From the NCBI GenBank assembly GCA_949987705.1, contig OX465282.1:60695922-60759921 (forward strand): a stretch of DNA of 64,000 nucleotides, given 5' to 3'. Position numbers and translations under genes: made by a program. Shown here one piece after another: positions 18,001 to 27,960 of this stretch. The notes under the pieces are model-generated. The model was not told the origin of the DNA and searched no databases. It worked only from the letters and a program-made list of their open reading frames with translations. Positions within the stretch are counted from its first letter, which is position 1. Each line of letters starts with the position of its first letter. Origin of the DNA: Thereva unica. Its lineage: Eukaryota; Arthropoda; Insecta; Diptera; Therevidae.

Positions 18001-19558
18001 CTCATCTGCTGCATTAGTTGATGAAGAAAAACGCCCGAATATCTCGTTACTATCCAGAGGTGAAATAAAAGAATTTCCACTGCTCAGCAGATACTCCAAT
18101 CTTCGGAAACTGTTACGTGTTACAGCTTATTGTTGTCGCTTTTACACTAACGCGAAGCCGAATGCGGAAAAATTTACTGGAAATCTTAAAATAGCAGAAC
18201 TTAACTCAGCCTTGCTACGACTCATTCGCTTAGTGCAATCACACTCATTTTCCAAGGAAATTTCTAAATTAGCGAGTGGCAAAGCACTTCAAGCATCCAG
18301 CAGCATCATCCGCCTAAACCCAATCTTAGATAAGGAGGGTATTCTACGAGTCTCTGGTAGGTTAACAAACTCGCTATTGCCTTGGGATGAAAAATATCCG
18401 ATTATCTTGCCAAAAGATACTCACCTCACACAGCTGTTAATCGATCATGCCCACACTGCTACTTTGCATGGCGGTATCCAACTAACCTTGCATCGAATCC
18501 GCACTAAATACTGGATTATAAGTGGAAGGAGCAAGGTGCGCCAATTCGTAAGGAACTGCATAGTCTGCCTTCGCTACAATGCGAGACCAGCAAGCCAAAT
18601 CATGGCGGACCTCCCTCGTGACCGAGTGTGCTCAGCCAAACCATTTTTAACAGCCGGTGTTGATTATGCAGGTCCATTTTCCATCACGCCTGTCAAAGGA
18701 CGAGGCTTGAAAGTTGTCAAGTCTTACATCGCCTTGTTTATCTGTTTTGTCACACGAGCAGTCCACATAGAACTCGTGATGGATCTTACCGCTGAAGCCT
18801 TTATAGCTGCCTTTAGACGGTTTATAAGCCGACGAGGAAACTGTTCTAAATTATACAGTGATAACGCCACGACATTTGTAGCGGCTAACAAAGAACTAAG
18901 TCGCCAATTTCAATGCGCCTTACAAGAAGCTCAAATTCCTGAAGCCTTGCTCAACGACGGGACCGATTGGCAATTCATCCCTCCTGCTTCTCCTCACTTC
19001 GGAGGCCTATGGGAAGCAGGAGTCAAATCTTATAAACATCACTTCCGACGCGTAGTAGGAGACCACATACTCTCTGTGGAAGAAATGTTGACGCTCACGA
19101 CGCAAGTTGAGGCCTGCCTTAACTCACGTCCTTTATACGCTTTATCAGACGATCCAGCAGATATTTCAGCGTTAACGCCAGCACATTTTTTGACTGGAGG
19201 CAATTTATCTACAGTTCCAACACCGACTAGGTTAGATTGTCCTAGTAACCGACTTACTCGATGGGAATTAGTTCAAAGGATGTACGAAGATATATGGAGT
19301 AGATGGTACAAGGAATATATCCACCACTTACAACTTAGGAATACCTGGTTCCATGCACAAACTAACCTGAAATGCAATGGTTTGGTGCTTATCAAAGACG
19401 ATAAACTTCCTCCTTCCAAATGGCTCCTGGGCCGCGTTATTGAAGTGCATCCCGGTCCTGATGGCAACATTAGAGTCGTAACTGTCCGCCATAAAGATGG
19501 ACTCTACAAACGCTCTATTACTAAATTATGTGTTCTTCCTGTGCACAGTCCAAATTAA
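15071..19558 (+). CDS. BEL/Pao gag-pol polyprotein, 5'-truncated, otherwise open
   Basis: Open for about 1490 codons. It begins inside gag (LKRPIEHWDDWFTYFLSTKL), so LTR, leader and most of gag are missing; the reported start at 15098 is a TTG. Then come two Cys-His knuckles (CSHCHRNHFILFC, CTNCLRIDHKVTDC, CQLCHQKHHTMVH), an A17-type aspartic protease (ALIDPGSESNFTT), reverse transcriptase with FYVDDALFG, RNase H (LHGFCDASLSAYGAAVYLR), an integrase zinc region (HAHTATLHGGIQLTLH...CIVCLR), the DDE core (GVDYAGPF, YSDNATTF, GGLWEAGVKSYK with Glu) and a DUF5641 tail. No stop or frameshift is seen, so the copy is recent although truncated. Confidence 0.93.
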   Translation, partial: RSDIALLLNLKRPIEHWDDWFTYFLSTKLDPVTRRDWETSLKSSTHIPQFASLKTFLEGRIHTLNALTPTLPINKKNMSSHRSSPTVTKSHYSTLSPVCSHCHRNHFILFCRQFRSKSPEERLALLQTKRLCTNCLRIDHKVTDCQSTKRCQLCHQKHHTMVHKAVINQKPNCSASTPATSLAHSAETPLVRKISAHLTNNSQYSSSVLLATAMVFIKSTDGRIIKARALIDPGSESNFTTTSLANLLRLPKQKIHVVVEAVGQVEVGRARTSVSYEVISTVNQHTSFYVDSLLLSNITRLLPTHDLPTSHWPHLQGLPLADPEFHTSSRIDILLGAEIYAQIIQAEILRGPAGSPTALLTSLGWILLGGIRVPTSPTIVVRSCHTSSIEIDALLSKFWETEELPSPPQLTPAEAECEQHFIDTHYRTPEGRYVVHLPLRSSRNSLGDSRRAALATLYKLERWFDHDPQLREDYTNFMNEYSELRHLEPVLSEDSHEDHVYYLPHHAVLKMSSTTTKLRVVFNASQRSSTGISLNDILHTGPKLQTDVRAVILRWRLFKYVFTSDAEKMYRQILVDSQDTDLQRILWRFNPTQPVKCYRLNTVTYGPACAPYLACRIFQQIANDYDTKYPLGASVLRKNFYVDDALFGSSNLHSAIQIRNEIRQVLQLCGFKLRKWLSNHPDLLADIPDQDKESVNASKLLRDTQVSALGIKWDPSSDKLSCKMQLSSAANITKRSILSTISQIYDPLGWLSPSTIKAKIFLQQLWLAKSGWDDNLPDSIVAAWISYKADLSQLHDVTIQRWVGIDDSYIGLELHGFCDASLSAYGAAVYLRVIQDYNIIQVSLLAAKTRVSPIKTISLPRLELCGATLLAELVSYVQDSLDFHQIPVHAWSNSTVVLTWFREHPARWKVFVANRVSLIHQKLPHATWRHVLSEHNPADCLTKGISVEQLKIHSLWWSGPQWLTTNSTTWPLMPTSTSSAALVDEEKRPNISLLSRGEIKEFPLLSRYSNLRKLLRVTAYCCRFYTNAKPNAEKFTGNLKIAELNSALLRLIRLVQSHSFSKEISKLASGKALQASSSIIRLNPILDKEGILRVSGRLTNSLLPWDEKYPIILPKDTHLTQLLIDHAHTATLHGGIQLTLHRIRTKYWIISGRSKVRQFVRNCIVCLRYNARPASQIMADLPRDRVCSAKPFLTAGVDYAGPFSITPVKGRGLKVVKSYIALFICFVTRAVHIELVMDLTAEAFIAAFRRFISRRGNCSKLYSDNATTFVAANKELSRQFQCALQEAQIPEALLNDGTDWQFIPPASPHFGGLWEAGVKSYKHHFRRVVGDHILSVEEMLTLTTQVEACLNSRPLYALSDDPADISALTPAHFLTGGNLSTVPTPTRLDCPSNRLTRWELVQRMYEDIWSRWYKEYIHHLQLRNTWFHAQTNLKCNGLVLIKDDKLPPSKWLLGRVIEVHPGPDGNIRVVTVRHKDGLYKRSITKLCVLPVHSPN

Positions 19559-20093
19559 CTGCTTACATGTGATTAACAACCGTTCTATCACTAACATATG
19601 TGTTTTACGGTTCATACCACTAACTAATTGCTTACTTCATTTACAGTCAGGATTTCCAATCTTAACCAACAACAACCAACTTACCACGAATTTAACTCCG
19701 TCCCTCACAGCGGGCGGATGCTCACCTCACGCTTACCTAACTCTACAGGTCATCAACTTTAAACCTTTGGCAATTGCAGCGTTCTTGGTCATTCATGGCG
19801 GGCGGAGTACTCATTATCGTCTAACTACGAGGCGCGCGGAAATGTTCATGATCTACTACTTCATGATCTAATACTTCATGATCTACGACAACAAATTTTA
19901 AAAAAGGCCTTCAGCCATACAATGCACTGTTTCGTTCTCTTTGTGCGTAGCTTTCAACCGTGTCAGACATTTTTGAGAAGAGGTCTTCAGCCCTACAATG
20001 TATTGCTCGATCAATTTGAATAAAATCTAAATTCTAAGTTGTACACTCAAACTATTCTTTTATTAACGTGCATTTAAAGTAGTTTACAGTACT
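19559..20093 (+). repeat. BEL 3' non-coding region, probable 3' LTR
   Basis: After the pol stop comes a purine-rich GGCGGGCGGAGT tract near 19798, then TGTTCATGATC at 19838, a plausible LTR start, with three CTTCATGATCTA-like repeats. AATAAA occurs at about 20020. No partner 5' LTR is visible, so the LTR ends are uncertain. Confidence 0.4.
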
Positions 20094-20788
20094 GGAAAAA
20101 CTACTTCTACAGAAGCAGTTCAGTACTTCCACCCAGTACAAAAAAGGTATTACATTAACACGGCGATGGCCTAGGCTGGGAAGTACTTCTTTTTTCCCTT
20201 CCATAGAATGTGTTTTGGAAGTACTTATACTACATTTACTATTAAACTCATAATACAAAGTTATTATACTATAAATTTTTGTAATGTAATTTAGTTGGGG
20301 TAGGCGTGAAGAGGTGGGGTAACTTGAAGTAAAATTAAGCGATTTATATTTATATCATAAACATAAATTCAAATATATGTTTATACATTAAAGATAAAAA
20401 ACTTAATGGCTGAGATAACTGAGATGATTAACAAAGAAAACGACCAGCTATGAAGTTGATCAACACGCTTTTTTCGCGAAATCAAACGCTTGGTCTCCAA
20501 ACCCATTCTCCTCTGCATTACTTATAAGTCATTACAGAAAACACTAAATAAAGAAGTACTTCCAAATCGACTTCCCACAGTAAATACTTGCGACTTTCCC
20601 TACTGGGATACTACCACCCCAGTTATGTAAGTAAAATACAGACGCCCAGTCGAATAGGCGAAACGCCGAAACGTATTCCATGTCGCCGAAAGTGATTAAT
20701 CCAAGCAAAATATTTAAATATTGCAGCCATTTAGCTGGCTAGAGCATGGCAACTTTTAGTCGAGGTCCAGCTCAGCGATGGGGACACG
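20094..20788. other. unassigned interval
   Basis: No gene. Contains repeated AAGTACTTCC motifs on both strands (20105-20230, 20555-20565). The last 60 bp before the BEL insertion (GCTAGAGCATGGCAACTTTTAG) match the element on the other side of the BEL. Confidence 0.4.
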
Positions 20789-20793
20789 CGCAC

Positions 20794-21583
20794 TGTTCAG
20801 GCACTGGCCTGAAGGAAGAAAAAGTCATTTAAGCAGGCGACGAGTTGATACTTTACAAAATGTCAAATTAATTATACAACTAAACAAGCAGGCGTCGGCC
20901 AGATTTCTGGATATAAAAGGCCGGCCGGAATCAAGAAAATTCAGTCAACTATCTACAATCAACCGACTATGTTCAACCCACTAGTTCCAGTTCCAGTTGA
21001 AGTTGAAGTTTGAAGTCCAGTTCCAGTTGAAGTTCGAAGTCCAGTTCCAGTTGAAGTTCGAAGTTTAGTTCCAGTTGAGGCTTGTTAGTTGCAGTTCCAT
21101 TGTTGGTATTTTTTGATTGGTATAAATAAATGATAAAGGTATAACTACTTGTTTTATGGATCTATCCACACGGGTGCAACATGTCTCACGGTGACATCAT
21201 GCCCCTACATTAAAGAGCAGGTTAGACGGTGCATACATGTCAGTTCCTGACATCGCTCCAACTATCCTGCCCTGATTCAGAACAACACAGACACAACAAA
21301 TATACAATTTACAGAGGCGAATTGGTTTGGGTCAAATTTGCGTTGTTTATGTTGGGTCGTTGTGCTTCTTGGTGAACACAGTTTGGAGGAGCTATTCGTT
21401 GAGGTCGATGCAATACAAATTATCCATTTCAATTACATTTCCGTCCTTTCCTCTGAACTTTGCTCTGGATAGTAGTCCTAGGAACACATAGTGAACTCAC
21501 GTTTGGAACTGTCACATTTCGAACGATATTATATAAATTGTCAATCCATTCTTTCATCCGCTACACGACAACCTCAATAAACA
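20794..21583 (+). repeat. 5' LTR
   Basis: Starts TGTTCAGGCACTGG, ends CCTCAATAAACA. Contains TATAAAAGG near 20912 (promoter TATA), a 24-bp internal tandem of AGTTCCAGTTGAAGTTCGAA type at 20985-21075, and a sequence reading TGGTGGTTCCATCC just after the end as a possible primer site. Confidence 0.93.
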
Positions 21584-21641
21584 TTTTGGTGGTTCCATCC
21601 AGGATTGGCAATCTATTTTATCGACGAAATCAAGTTCTAAG

Positions 21642-24600
21642 ATGAGTTCACTAAGGAAGGCAATGCTGCGAGAGCAGGCTCAGAGATCTCGTATTGAGAA
21701 ATTTATTGAAAATTCGAAGAAAACTGCGACGGTAAAAAGAACCAAGGCATTCTATGAAGTAAAACTGGAACAAATGAATCAGTTATGGTTGGAGTACAAG
21801 GAGACAGATCAGTTATTAACGGATGCGTATCTATGTGACGAGTCAGATTCCGCAGCAGCACCTGAAGATACATACGTGCAAATAGAGTCGAAATATTCTG
21901 AGTATCGGAGTGAACTGCTGGAAGGACTCAGGAAATTGTCTGCAGCAGAACCTCTGCCAACCCAACCTGCAACAATTCCAATGGTCCGAACGGAAACATT
22001 TTTGCCAAAAATAGACTTACCAAAGTTTGATGGGAATTATGATTCGTGGTTTTCCTTCCATGATTTATTCGTGTCCCTGATTCACAACAACGTGCAATTG
22101 AGCGCAGTGCAGAAGCTGTATCACCTGAAATCATGTTTGATTGGTGATGCTGAACAACTTCTACGACACATACCAGTTACGGATAATAACTATGACGTTT
22201 CTTGGAACAAGGTTAAGGAACGATATGAAAATAAGAGGATTTTGGTAAATCATTATTTGAAGACACTTCTCAATCAACCAAAGGTTACAACCGAAAATTC
22301 CAATAATTTAAAAACATTCATAGCAACAACGGATGATTGTCTACAACAAATCATCAATTTGAAAATTGATATAGAATCATGGGATCTTTTACTTATACAC
22401 ATCCTGATCTCAAAACTCCCGTTTGTTACGATGAAGATGTGGGAAGAAGAACAAGGCGCATCCCAAACTCTGCCTACTTACAACGCTTTCCATGCATTCC
22501 TGTGTAAAAGACAGAAGGTACTTGAGTCTATCTCTGACATTGTGTCAACAAGTCAACAGTCACAACCAACTCGGACAAAACCCACTACAAGGGTTCACCA
22601 TACAATCAAGGGGAATCAATGTCCAGCCTGTCGGGAATGTCACTGGCTTCAGAGATGCCCTAAATATATTAATATGGACCCAACCGCAAGACGAAAGGTA
22701 GTGAGGACAGCGGGACACTGCTTCAATTGCCTATCGAAAAACCACACGACGAATCAGTGCAAGAGCAAATTTAGATGTTTGAAGTGCAATGAAAAACATC
22801 ATACGACCTTGCATGACGAGACGCAGAAGTCTTACTCAGAGCCAAAGTCACAACAACATGATCAAACGAGTCAAAGACCAGACGATACACCTATATCGTC
22901 ACATCAACGAACCACTCACCAGGCCCACAGCGCTGGTGGTTCAAACAACGTGCAAGCCTTCCTCGCAAGGGAGGGATCGCACACGTTGCTATCAACAGCC
23001 TTGGTACTCACAAGGGGGAGCAACGGACGGCAACATACTATCAGATGCCTAGTGGATAATGGCTCGGAGTCATCCTTTATTACCCAGAATACATGCAAGA
23101 AACTAGGAGTGCCTTGTAGCCCGGCAGGAGTCAACATATATGGTCTGAACACAAGGCCAACAGGGAAGTCAACGAAACAAACTAGGATTATTCTAGAATC
23201 AATGAGCGCTAGCAAATTTCAGATGTCCCAAACATTTCTAGTGGTCAACAGTATAACCGAAAGCTTACCTAAGATAGCAATTTCAAGTCACCGGTATAAC
23301 CATTTGCATGGTCTTGAACTGGCAGACCCAGGATGGTGGAAACCTGGCGACATCGATGCTTTGCTGGGTGCAGATGCATATGCTAGGATAGTTCAAGATG
23401 GTGTTCGACGAGGTGCAGAAGCAGAGCCCGTGGCAGTAAACACAAGTTTTGGATGGGTAATAATCGGACCCACACACGAGATGTCTAATACTACAGCTAA
23501 CAATTTCACGATTCAAGTCACAAACGAGGATCTCAGCAATCAACTTAAACAATTCTGGGAAGAAGAAGAGGTCAATTCACCACCAATTCTGAGTCAAGAA
23601 GAGCAAGAATGTTCGGACTATTATACAAAAACCCATCGACGGCTAGAGAATGGGCAATACCAAGTCAATCTCCCATTCAGACGAAACGAGAAGCCCAACT
23701 TAGGCAACTCACGTGCGATGGCCCTCAAGCGGATGTATTGTGTAGAAAGACGGCTCAATAGCAACCCTCAACTAAGGAAAGACTATGAAGCCTGTTTACA
23801 GGAATACATCCAGCTGGGACACATGGTTGAAACAAGCCAGCCCAACGACGGTGAACCAAACTATTACATCCCACATCATGCGGTAATAAAAGAGAGCAGC
23901 ACCACCACCAAAGTGAGAGTTGTATTTGATGCGTCTGCGAAAACGACTAATGGTCATTCGTTGAATGATTTTTTGCTAGCTGGCCCAACAATACAATCCA
24001 AGTTGTTTTGCACTCTACTAAGATGGAGAAGACATAGAATAGCTGTCCATGCAGATATCGAGAAAATGTATCGAATGGTTCAGGTATCACCAGAACATCG
24101 GACATATCAACGAATTCTCTGGCGGCATCAAACTCAAGGCAATGTTCAAGACTATATGCTGACAACGGCAACTTTTGGAACAACAGCTGCTCCTTATTTG
24201 GCGATTAGAACACTGAACCAACTGGCAGTAGATGAGAAGCAGAACTTCCCACTTGCATCTAAGGTAACTGAGTCTGATTTCTATGTGGATGATTTATTGA
24301 CAGGCACGGATGATGTCAAAGAAGCACTTGAACTGCAGTTCCAACTACTCACAATGCTCAAGTCAGGTGGATTCAATCTGAGGAAGTGGAGCAGTAACAA
24401 GAAGCAAGTGCTTGAACAATTACCAATGGAGTACAGAGAGCATAAAGATTTGGTGACATTTTCAGAGGCGAATGCAATAAAGACTCTGGGGGTCCGTTGG
24501 CAACCGAGTTCTGATCACTTCTCTTTTCAATTCAAGCTGCATAAACAACATAACGTCATAACTAAGAGAACAATCTTATCAGAAGTGGCGTCGTTATATG

Positions 24601-25901
24601 ATCCTCTAGGGTTGCTACAACCAGTGATAATCGTTGCTAAAATGTTAATCCAGGATTTATGGCTGACAGGGTGTTCATGGGACCAACAAGTGCCAGAACA
24701 TATAGCCAAAAATTGGGAAAACTACAAGGCGGATTTACATAATATAAACAAAATTACAATTCCTAGGTGGATCCACTATTCTCCACAACATGACATGCAA
24801 ATCCATGGCTTCTGCGACGCATCAATGCGAGCAACTGCTGCTGTGATCTATTTGCGAGTCACGGACAACGAAGGCAACATTATGTCGACTCTACTAAACT
24901 CGAGACCACTTTGCTATTTATCCAACAATGCTGATGATCCGTTCGTTCTGACGCCTGGACACTTTCTTATTGGGCAATCTTTATTGGCATTACCAGAACC
25001 AGAAGACAACACATCGCTCAATGTTCGATGGCAACACACCAAAGGCAGAATGAAGCAATTTTGGGACAAATGGTCGAAGGATTATCTGAATCAACTCCAG
25101 CAAAGGTCCAAGTGGCAACGACAACGGCCCAATCTTCAAATAGGACAATTAGTGCTTATGAAAGGGGACTCAACACCGCCAACAGTATGGCCCATTGGTA
25201 TAATAGAGGAGCTATTCCCAGGGAGCGACGGTTTAACAAGGGTAGTACAAATTCGTACCAACACAGGTCAATTCAAACGACCAATCACAAAGGTATGCCC
25301 ACTACCAATACACACAAGTACACACAGCCAAGAGTCCAACACGTTCCATACACATACTTTAAATTCAAAGGTTACTAATAATACATTGCAGATGGGTAAT
25401 CGATACGAATGCGAGGAAGAAGGATATTGGGATAACTATCTCTATATTGATGAAGAGGTCACGTTATCGCCGCCACCCGTGGATGGTTCGACGAGTCCTC
25501 TTAATCAATCGCCACAAGGGTCCACAGCGAAGGCAGAGTACCCACAGGCGCTACCTGAACAAACGAGATACACGACGTCAACGACAACCAACCCAGCCAA
25601 CATCAATGGAAGACTAACAACGTCATTGCGAATCCTACGACCGACGACCACAATCCAAGAGCTCGAGATGAGGCAAGAAAATGAATTCCAACGGTTCGTG
25701 ACTAGGGAAGGGGTTGACATCTACTTGCCAAAACAAGTCATTAAAAAATTGGACATTGGCAAGATAAAAGGGCGAAAAAGAAAAGAGCAAACCCTTAACC
25801 TTCCAGGACGATACCAAGCTAAGGTCAAGATCAAAGGGAATGGCGAGATCCAGTTTCACCACTACCGCAAACGCGGTATATCCAGCGGACGAAACTGTTG
25901 A
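21642..25901 (+). CDS. BEL gag-pol ORF with in-frame deletion of RNase H/integrase core
   Basis: 1419 codons from an ATG 59 bp after the LTR. N-terminal gag coiled region, then the DUF1759 region (PKIDLPKFDGNYDSWFSFHD), knuckles (CPACRECHWLQRC, CFNCLSKNHTTNQC, CLKCNEKHHTTLH), the A17 protease (CLVDNGSESSFI) and reverse transcriptase with FYVDDLLTG. The RNase H starts (IHGFCDASMRATAAVIYLRV) but after GNIMST the frame jumps to LLNSRPLCYLSNNADDPFVL, which belongs to the integrase C-terminal end. Relative to the neighbouring element about 420 residues are gone, including the zinc region and D,D,E. The junction near 24892 keeps the frame. An extra C-terminal tail of about 190 residues follows the DUF5641 region. 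Confidence 0.93.
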   Translation: MSSLRKAMLREQAQRSRIEKFIENSKKTATVKRTKAFYEVKLEQMNQLWLEYKETDQLLTDAYLCDESDSAAAPEDTYVQIESKYSEYRSELLEGLRKLSAAEPLPTQPATIPMVRTETFLPKIDLPKFDGNYDSWFSFHDLFVSLIHNNVQLSAVQKLYHLKSCLIGDAEQLLRHIPVTDNNYDVSWNKVKERYENKRILVNHYLKTLLNQPKVTTENSNNLKTFIATTDDCLQQIINLKIDIESWDLLLIHILISKLPFVTMKMWEEEQGASQTLPTYNAFHAFLCKRQKVLESISDIVSTSQQSQPTRTKPTTRVHHTIKGNQCPACRECHWLQRCPKYINMDPTARRKVVRTAGHCFNCLSKNHTTNQCKSKFRCLKCNEKHHTTLHDETQKSYSEPKSQQHDQTSQRPDDTPISSHQRTTHQAHSAGGSNNVQAFLAREGSHTLLSTALVLTRGSNGRQHTIRCLVDNGSESSFITQNTCKKLGVPCSPAGVNIYGLNTRPTGKSTKQTRIILESMSASKFQMSQTFLVVNSITESLPKIAISSHRYNHLHGLELADPGWWKPGDIDALLGADAYARIVQDGVRRGAEAEPVAVNTSFGWVIIGPTHEMSNTTANNFTIQVTNEDLSNQLKQFWEEEEVNSPPILSQEEQECSDYYTKTHRRLENGQYQVNLPFRRNEKPNLGNSRAMALKRMYCVERRLNSNPQLRKDYEACLQEYIQLGHMVETSQPNDGEPNYYIPHHAVIKESSTTTKVRVVFDASAKTTNGHSLNDFLLAGPTIQSKLFCTLLRWRRHRIAVHADIEKMYRMVQVSPEHRTYQRILWRHQTQGNVQDYMLTTATFGTTAAPYLAIRTLNQLAVDEKQNFPLASKVTESDFYVDDLLTGTDDVKEALELQFQLLTMLKSGGFNLRKWSSNKKQVLEQLPMEYREHKDLVTFSEANAIKTLGVRWQPSSDHFSFQFKLHKQHNVITKRTILSEVASLYDPLGLLQPVIIVAKMLIQDLWLTGCSWDQQVPEHIAKNWENYKADLHNINKITIPRWIHYSPQHDMQIHGFCDASMRATAAVIYLRVTDNEGNIMSTLLNSRPLCYLSNNADDPFVLTPGHFLIGQSLLALPEPEDNTSLNVRWQHTKGRMKQFWDKWSKDYLNQLQQRSKWQRQRPNLQIGQLVLMKGDSTPPTVWPIGIIEELFPGSDGLTRVVQIRTNTGQFKRPITKVCPLPIHTSTHSQESNTFHTHTLNSKVTNNTLQMGNRYECEEEGYWDNYLYIDEEVTLSPPPVDGSTSPLNQSPQGSTAKAEYPQALPEQTRYTTSTTTNPANINGRLTTSLRILRPTTTIQELEMRQENEFQRFVTREGVDIYLPKQVIKKLDIGKIKGRKRKEQTLNLPGRYQAKVKIKGNGEIQFHHYRKRGISSGRNC

Positions 25902-25927
25902 TCAAGAATGATCAACGCGGGGGAGTA

Positions 25928-26717
25928 TGTTCAGGCACTGGCCTGAAGGAAGAAAAAGTCATTTAAGCAGGCGACGAGTTGATACTTTACAAAATGTCAA
26001 ATTAATTATACAACTAAACAAGCAGGCGTCGGCCAGATTTCTGGATATAAAAGGCCGGCCGGAATCAAGAAAATTCAGTCAACTATCTACAATCAACCGA
26101 CTATGTTCAACCCACTAGTTCCAGTTCCAGTTGAAGTTGAAGTTTGAAGTCCAGTTCCAGTTGAAGTTCGAAGTCCAGTTCCAGTTGAAGTTCGAAGTTT
26201 AGTTCCAGTTGAGGCTTGTTAGTTGCAGTTCCATTGTTGGTATTTTTTGATTGGTATAAATAAATGATAAAGGTATAACTACTTGTTTTATGGATCTATC
26301 CACACGGGTGCAACATGTCTCACGGTGACATCATGCCCCTACATTAAAGAGCAGGTTAGACGGTGCATACATGTCAGTTCCTGACATCGCTCCAACTATC
26401 CTGCCCTGATTCAGAACAACACAGACACAACAAATATACAATTTACAGAGGCGAATTGGTTTGGGTCAAATTTGCGTTGTTTATGTTGGGTCGTTGTGCT
26501 TCTTGGTGAACACAGTTTGGAGGAGCTATTCGTTGAGGTCGATGCAATACAAATTATCCATTTCAATTACATTTCCGTCCTTTCCTCTGAACTTTGCTCT
26601 GGATAGTAGTCCTAGGAACACATAGTGAACTCACGTTTGGAACTGTCACATTTCGAACGATATTATATAAATTGTCAATCCATTCTTTCATCCGCTACAC
26701 GACAACCTCAATAAACA
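25928..26717 (+). repeat. 3' LTR
   Basis: Same 790 bp as the 5' LTR by reading, preceded by a purine tract CGCGGGGGAGTA (polypurine tract). Followed by the CGCAC duplication. Confidence 0.93.
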
Positions 26718-27115
26718 CGCACTTTGCTGCGCATCCGTTTCTGGCTACTTGTGCCTATGCAGCTGTCTAGAGCATGGAAACTTTTGGATGAGCTCCACTT
26801 ACAAACAGCAGCGTATAATTCTATGTGTGCGAGGCAAAATAGCCCGCGCTTGATGGGAGGGACTGGGTTTGAATGTTGCAATGCAGAAGCTGCTCGTTTC
26901 ATATTCGTTTCACATTCTCGCAATGCAGACGCCGCTCTCAAAATTCATGTCATATTCTCAACCCAAAGTTTCCATGCTCTAGAAAGCTGGCACATAGTAG
27001 CCAGAAGTGCATAGGCACAAGTAGCCAGAAACGGGTGTGCAACAAAGTGCACCTGTCACCATAATTGCAGCAAGTGTCCAGAAACGGGTATGCAACAAAG
27101 TGCGCGTAACGCGAA
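26718..27115. mobile_element. foldback/MITE-like element interrupted by the BEL insertion
   Basis: CGTTTCTGGCTACTTGTGCC and CTAGAGCATGGAAACTTTTGG at 26731-26790 recur in inverse order at 26965-27035 (CCAAAGTTTCCATGCTCTAG, GGCACAAGTAGCCAGAAACG). AACAAAGTGC ends are repeated at 27040 and 27095. The left end is represented by similar sequence left of the BEL at 20735-20788. Confidence 0.6.
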
Positions 27116-27252
27116 TTCTTTGTTTTACCCCCAGCGAAAAAGTGCCAAACGCGCCTAAAGAAGTTAACACTTCAAAAAAAATATTTACCAGGCACAGATT
27201 CGTTTGTCCATGCCAGAATTCGTTTGCCCATGGGCAGAAATCGTTTAAAGCA

Positions 27253-27960
27253 AATTGGTCTTCTATATTAGGCATGGGATAAGGTTGTCTAACTGTGACT
27301 TTATTCAGTCGTCTGTAATCAACGCATAGACGATTTTTACTATCTTTTTCAACGAGAACAATAGGCGATGAGTATTCTGATTCTGCCAGACGGACGATCT
27401 TATTTTTAATTAAATCGGCAACCATTTCTTCTACTATTTTCCTTTTTGAGTAGGGAATGCGATAAGGTTTAGCGTATATTTGCTCGTTGGACATAAGGTT
27501 AATTTTCATTTTTATGGTTGGACACTTTCCTAATTCATCTATTGATTCGGCAAAACAAGAACGGCAATCAGTTAATATTAATTTCAGTTCATTTAATTCT
27601 TTCGGAGATAAATTATTGCCGGTATTAAAATTTTCATTATTCTCAATCCAACACTTTCCTTCTTCAATGATTAAACCTTTTCCCTTTATAGCACAATACA
27701 TCTAGCCCCAAAAGCAAGTCCAAATCTGAGCCTATCAGTTAATCATCTACAACGAGAGCATTAATATTAAAAATTTTATCATCAAATTTAATATCTAGAT
27801 TCATTTTTCCTTTGCAGTGGAATGAACCTCTGCCAAATCCGATCAAGTTCACATCAGTTTTTTCTATAAGACCAAGTTTCTCAGCAATCGTTCCTGTTAT
27901 TAATGAGTACGCACTACCTGGATCAATAAATGCCTTATATTTATTTTTCCCTATTTCAAT
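27253..27960 (-). pseudogene. Ty3/gypsy protease-RT fragment
   Basis: On the minus strand, a retropepsin-like stretch (27720-27960; Asp-Pro-Gly-Ser active-site loop at its upstream end) is followed by the linker and the first part of reverse transcriptase: KMKINLMSNEQIYAKPYRIP, RLAESEYSSPIVLVEKDSKN, RLCVDYRRLNKVTVRQPYP and MPNIEDQF, the typical gypsy palm/fingers start. A stop occurs at about 27705-27740, and the coding homology ends at about 27253, before the YLDD catalytic motif. The rest of the ORF is unrelated sequence. This is the downstream part of the gag element below, truncated by the 27.0-27.2 kb repeats. Confidence 0.85.

Larger units (their letters stand above)
20794..26717 (+). 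mobile_element. BEL/Pao LTR retrotransposon, full length (5924 bp) but internally deleted
   Basis: Bounded by two 790-bp LTRs and the 5-bp duplication CGCAC at 20789-20793 and 26718-26722. The two LTRs looked identical on reading, implying recent insertion. The single ORF lacks most of RNase H and the integrase core, so this is a non-autonomous derivative. Confidence 0.93.

Noticed and set aside
20794..26717. Calling the second BEL element autonomous because its ORF is long and open
   Set aside because: The integrase zinc region and catalytic core are missing.
26724..27014. ORFs in the 26.7-27.1 kb foldback
   Set aside because: They lie in inverted repeats on both strands and have no family.
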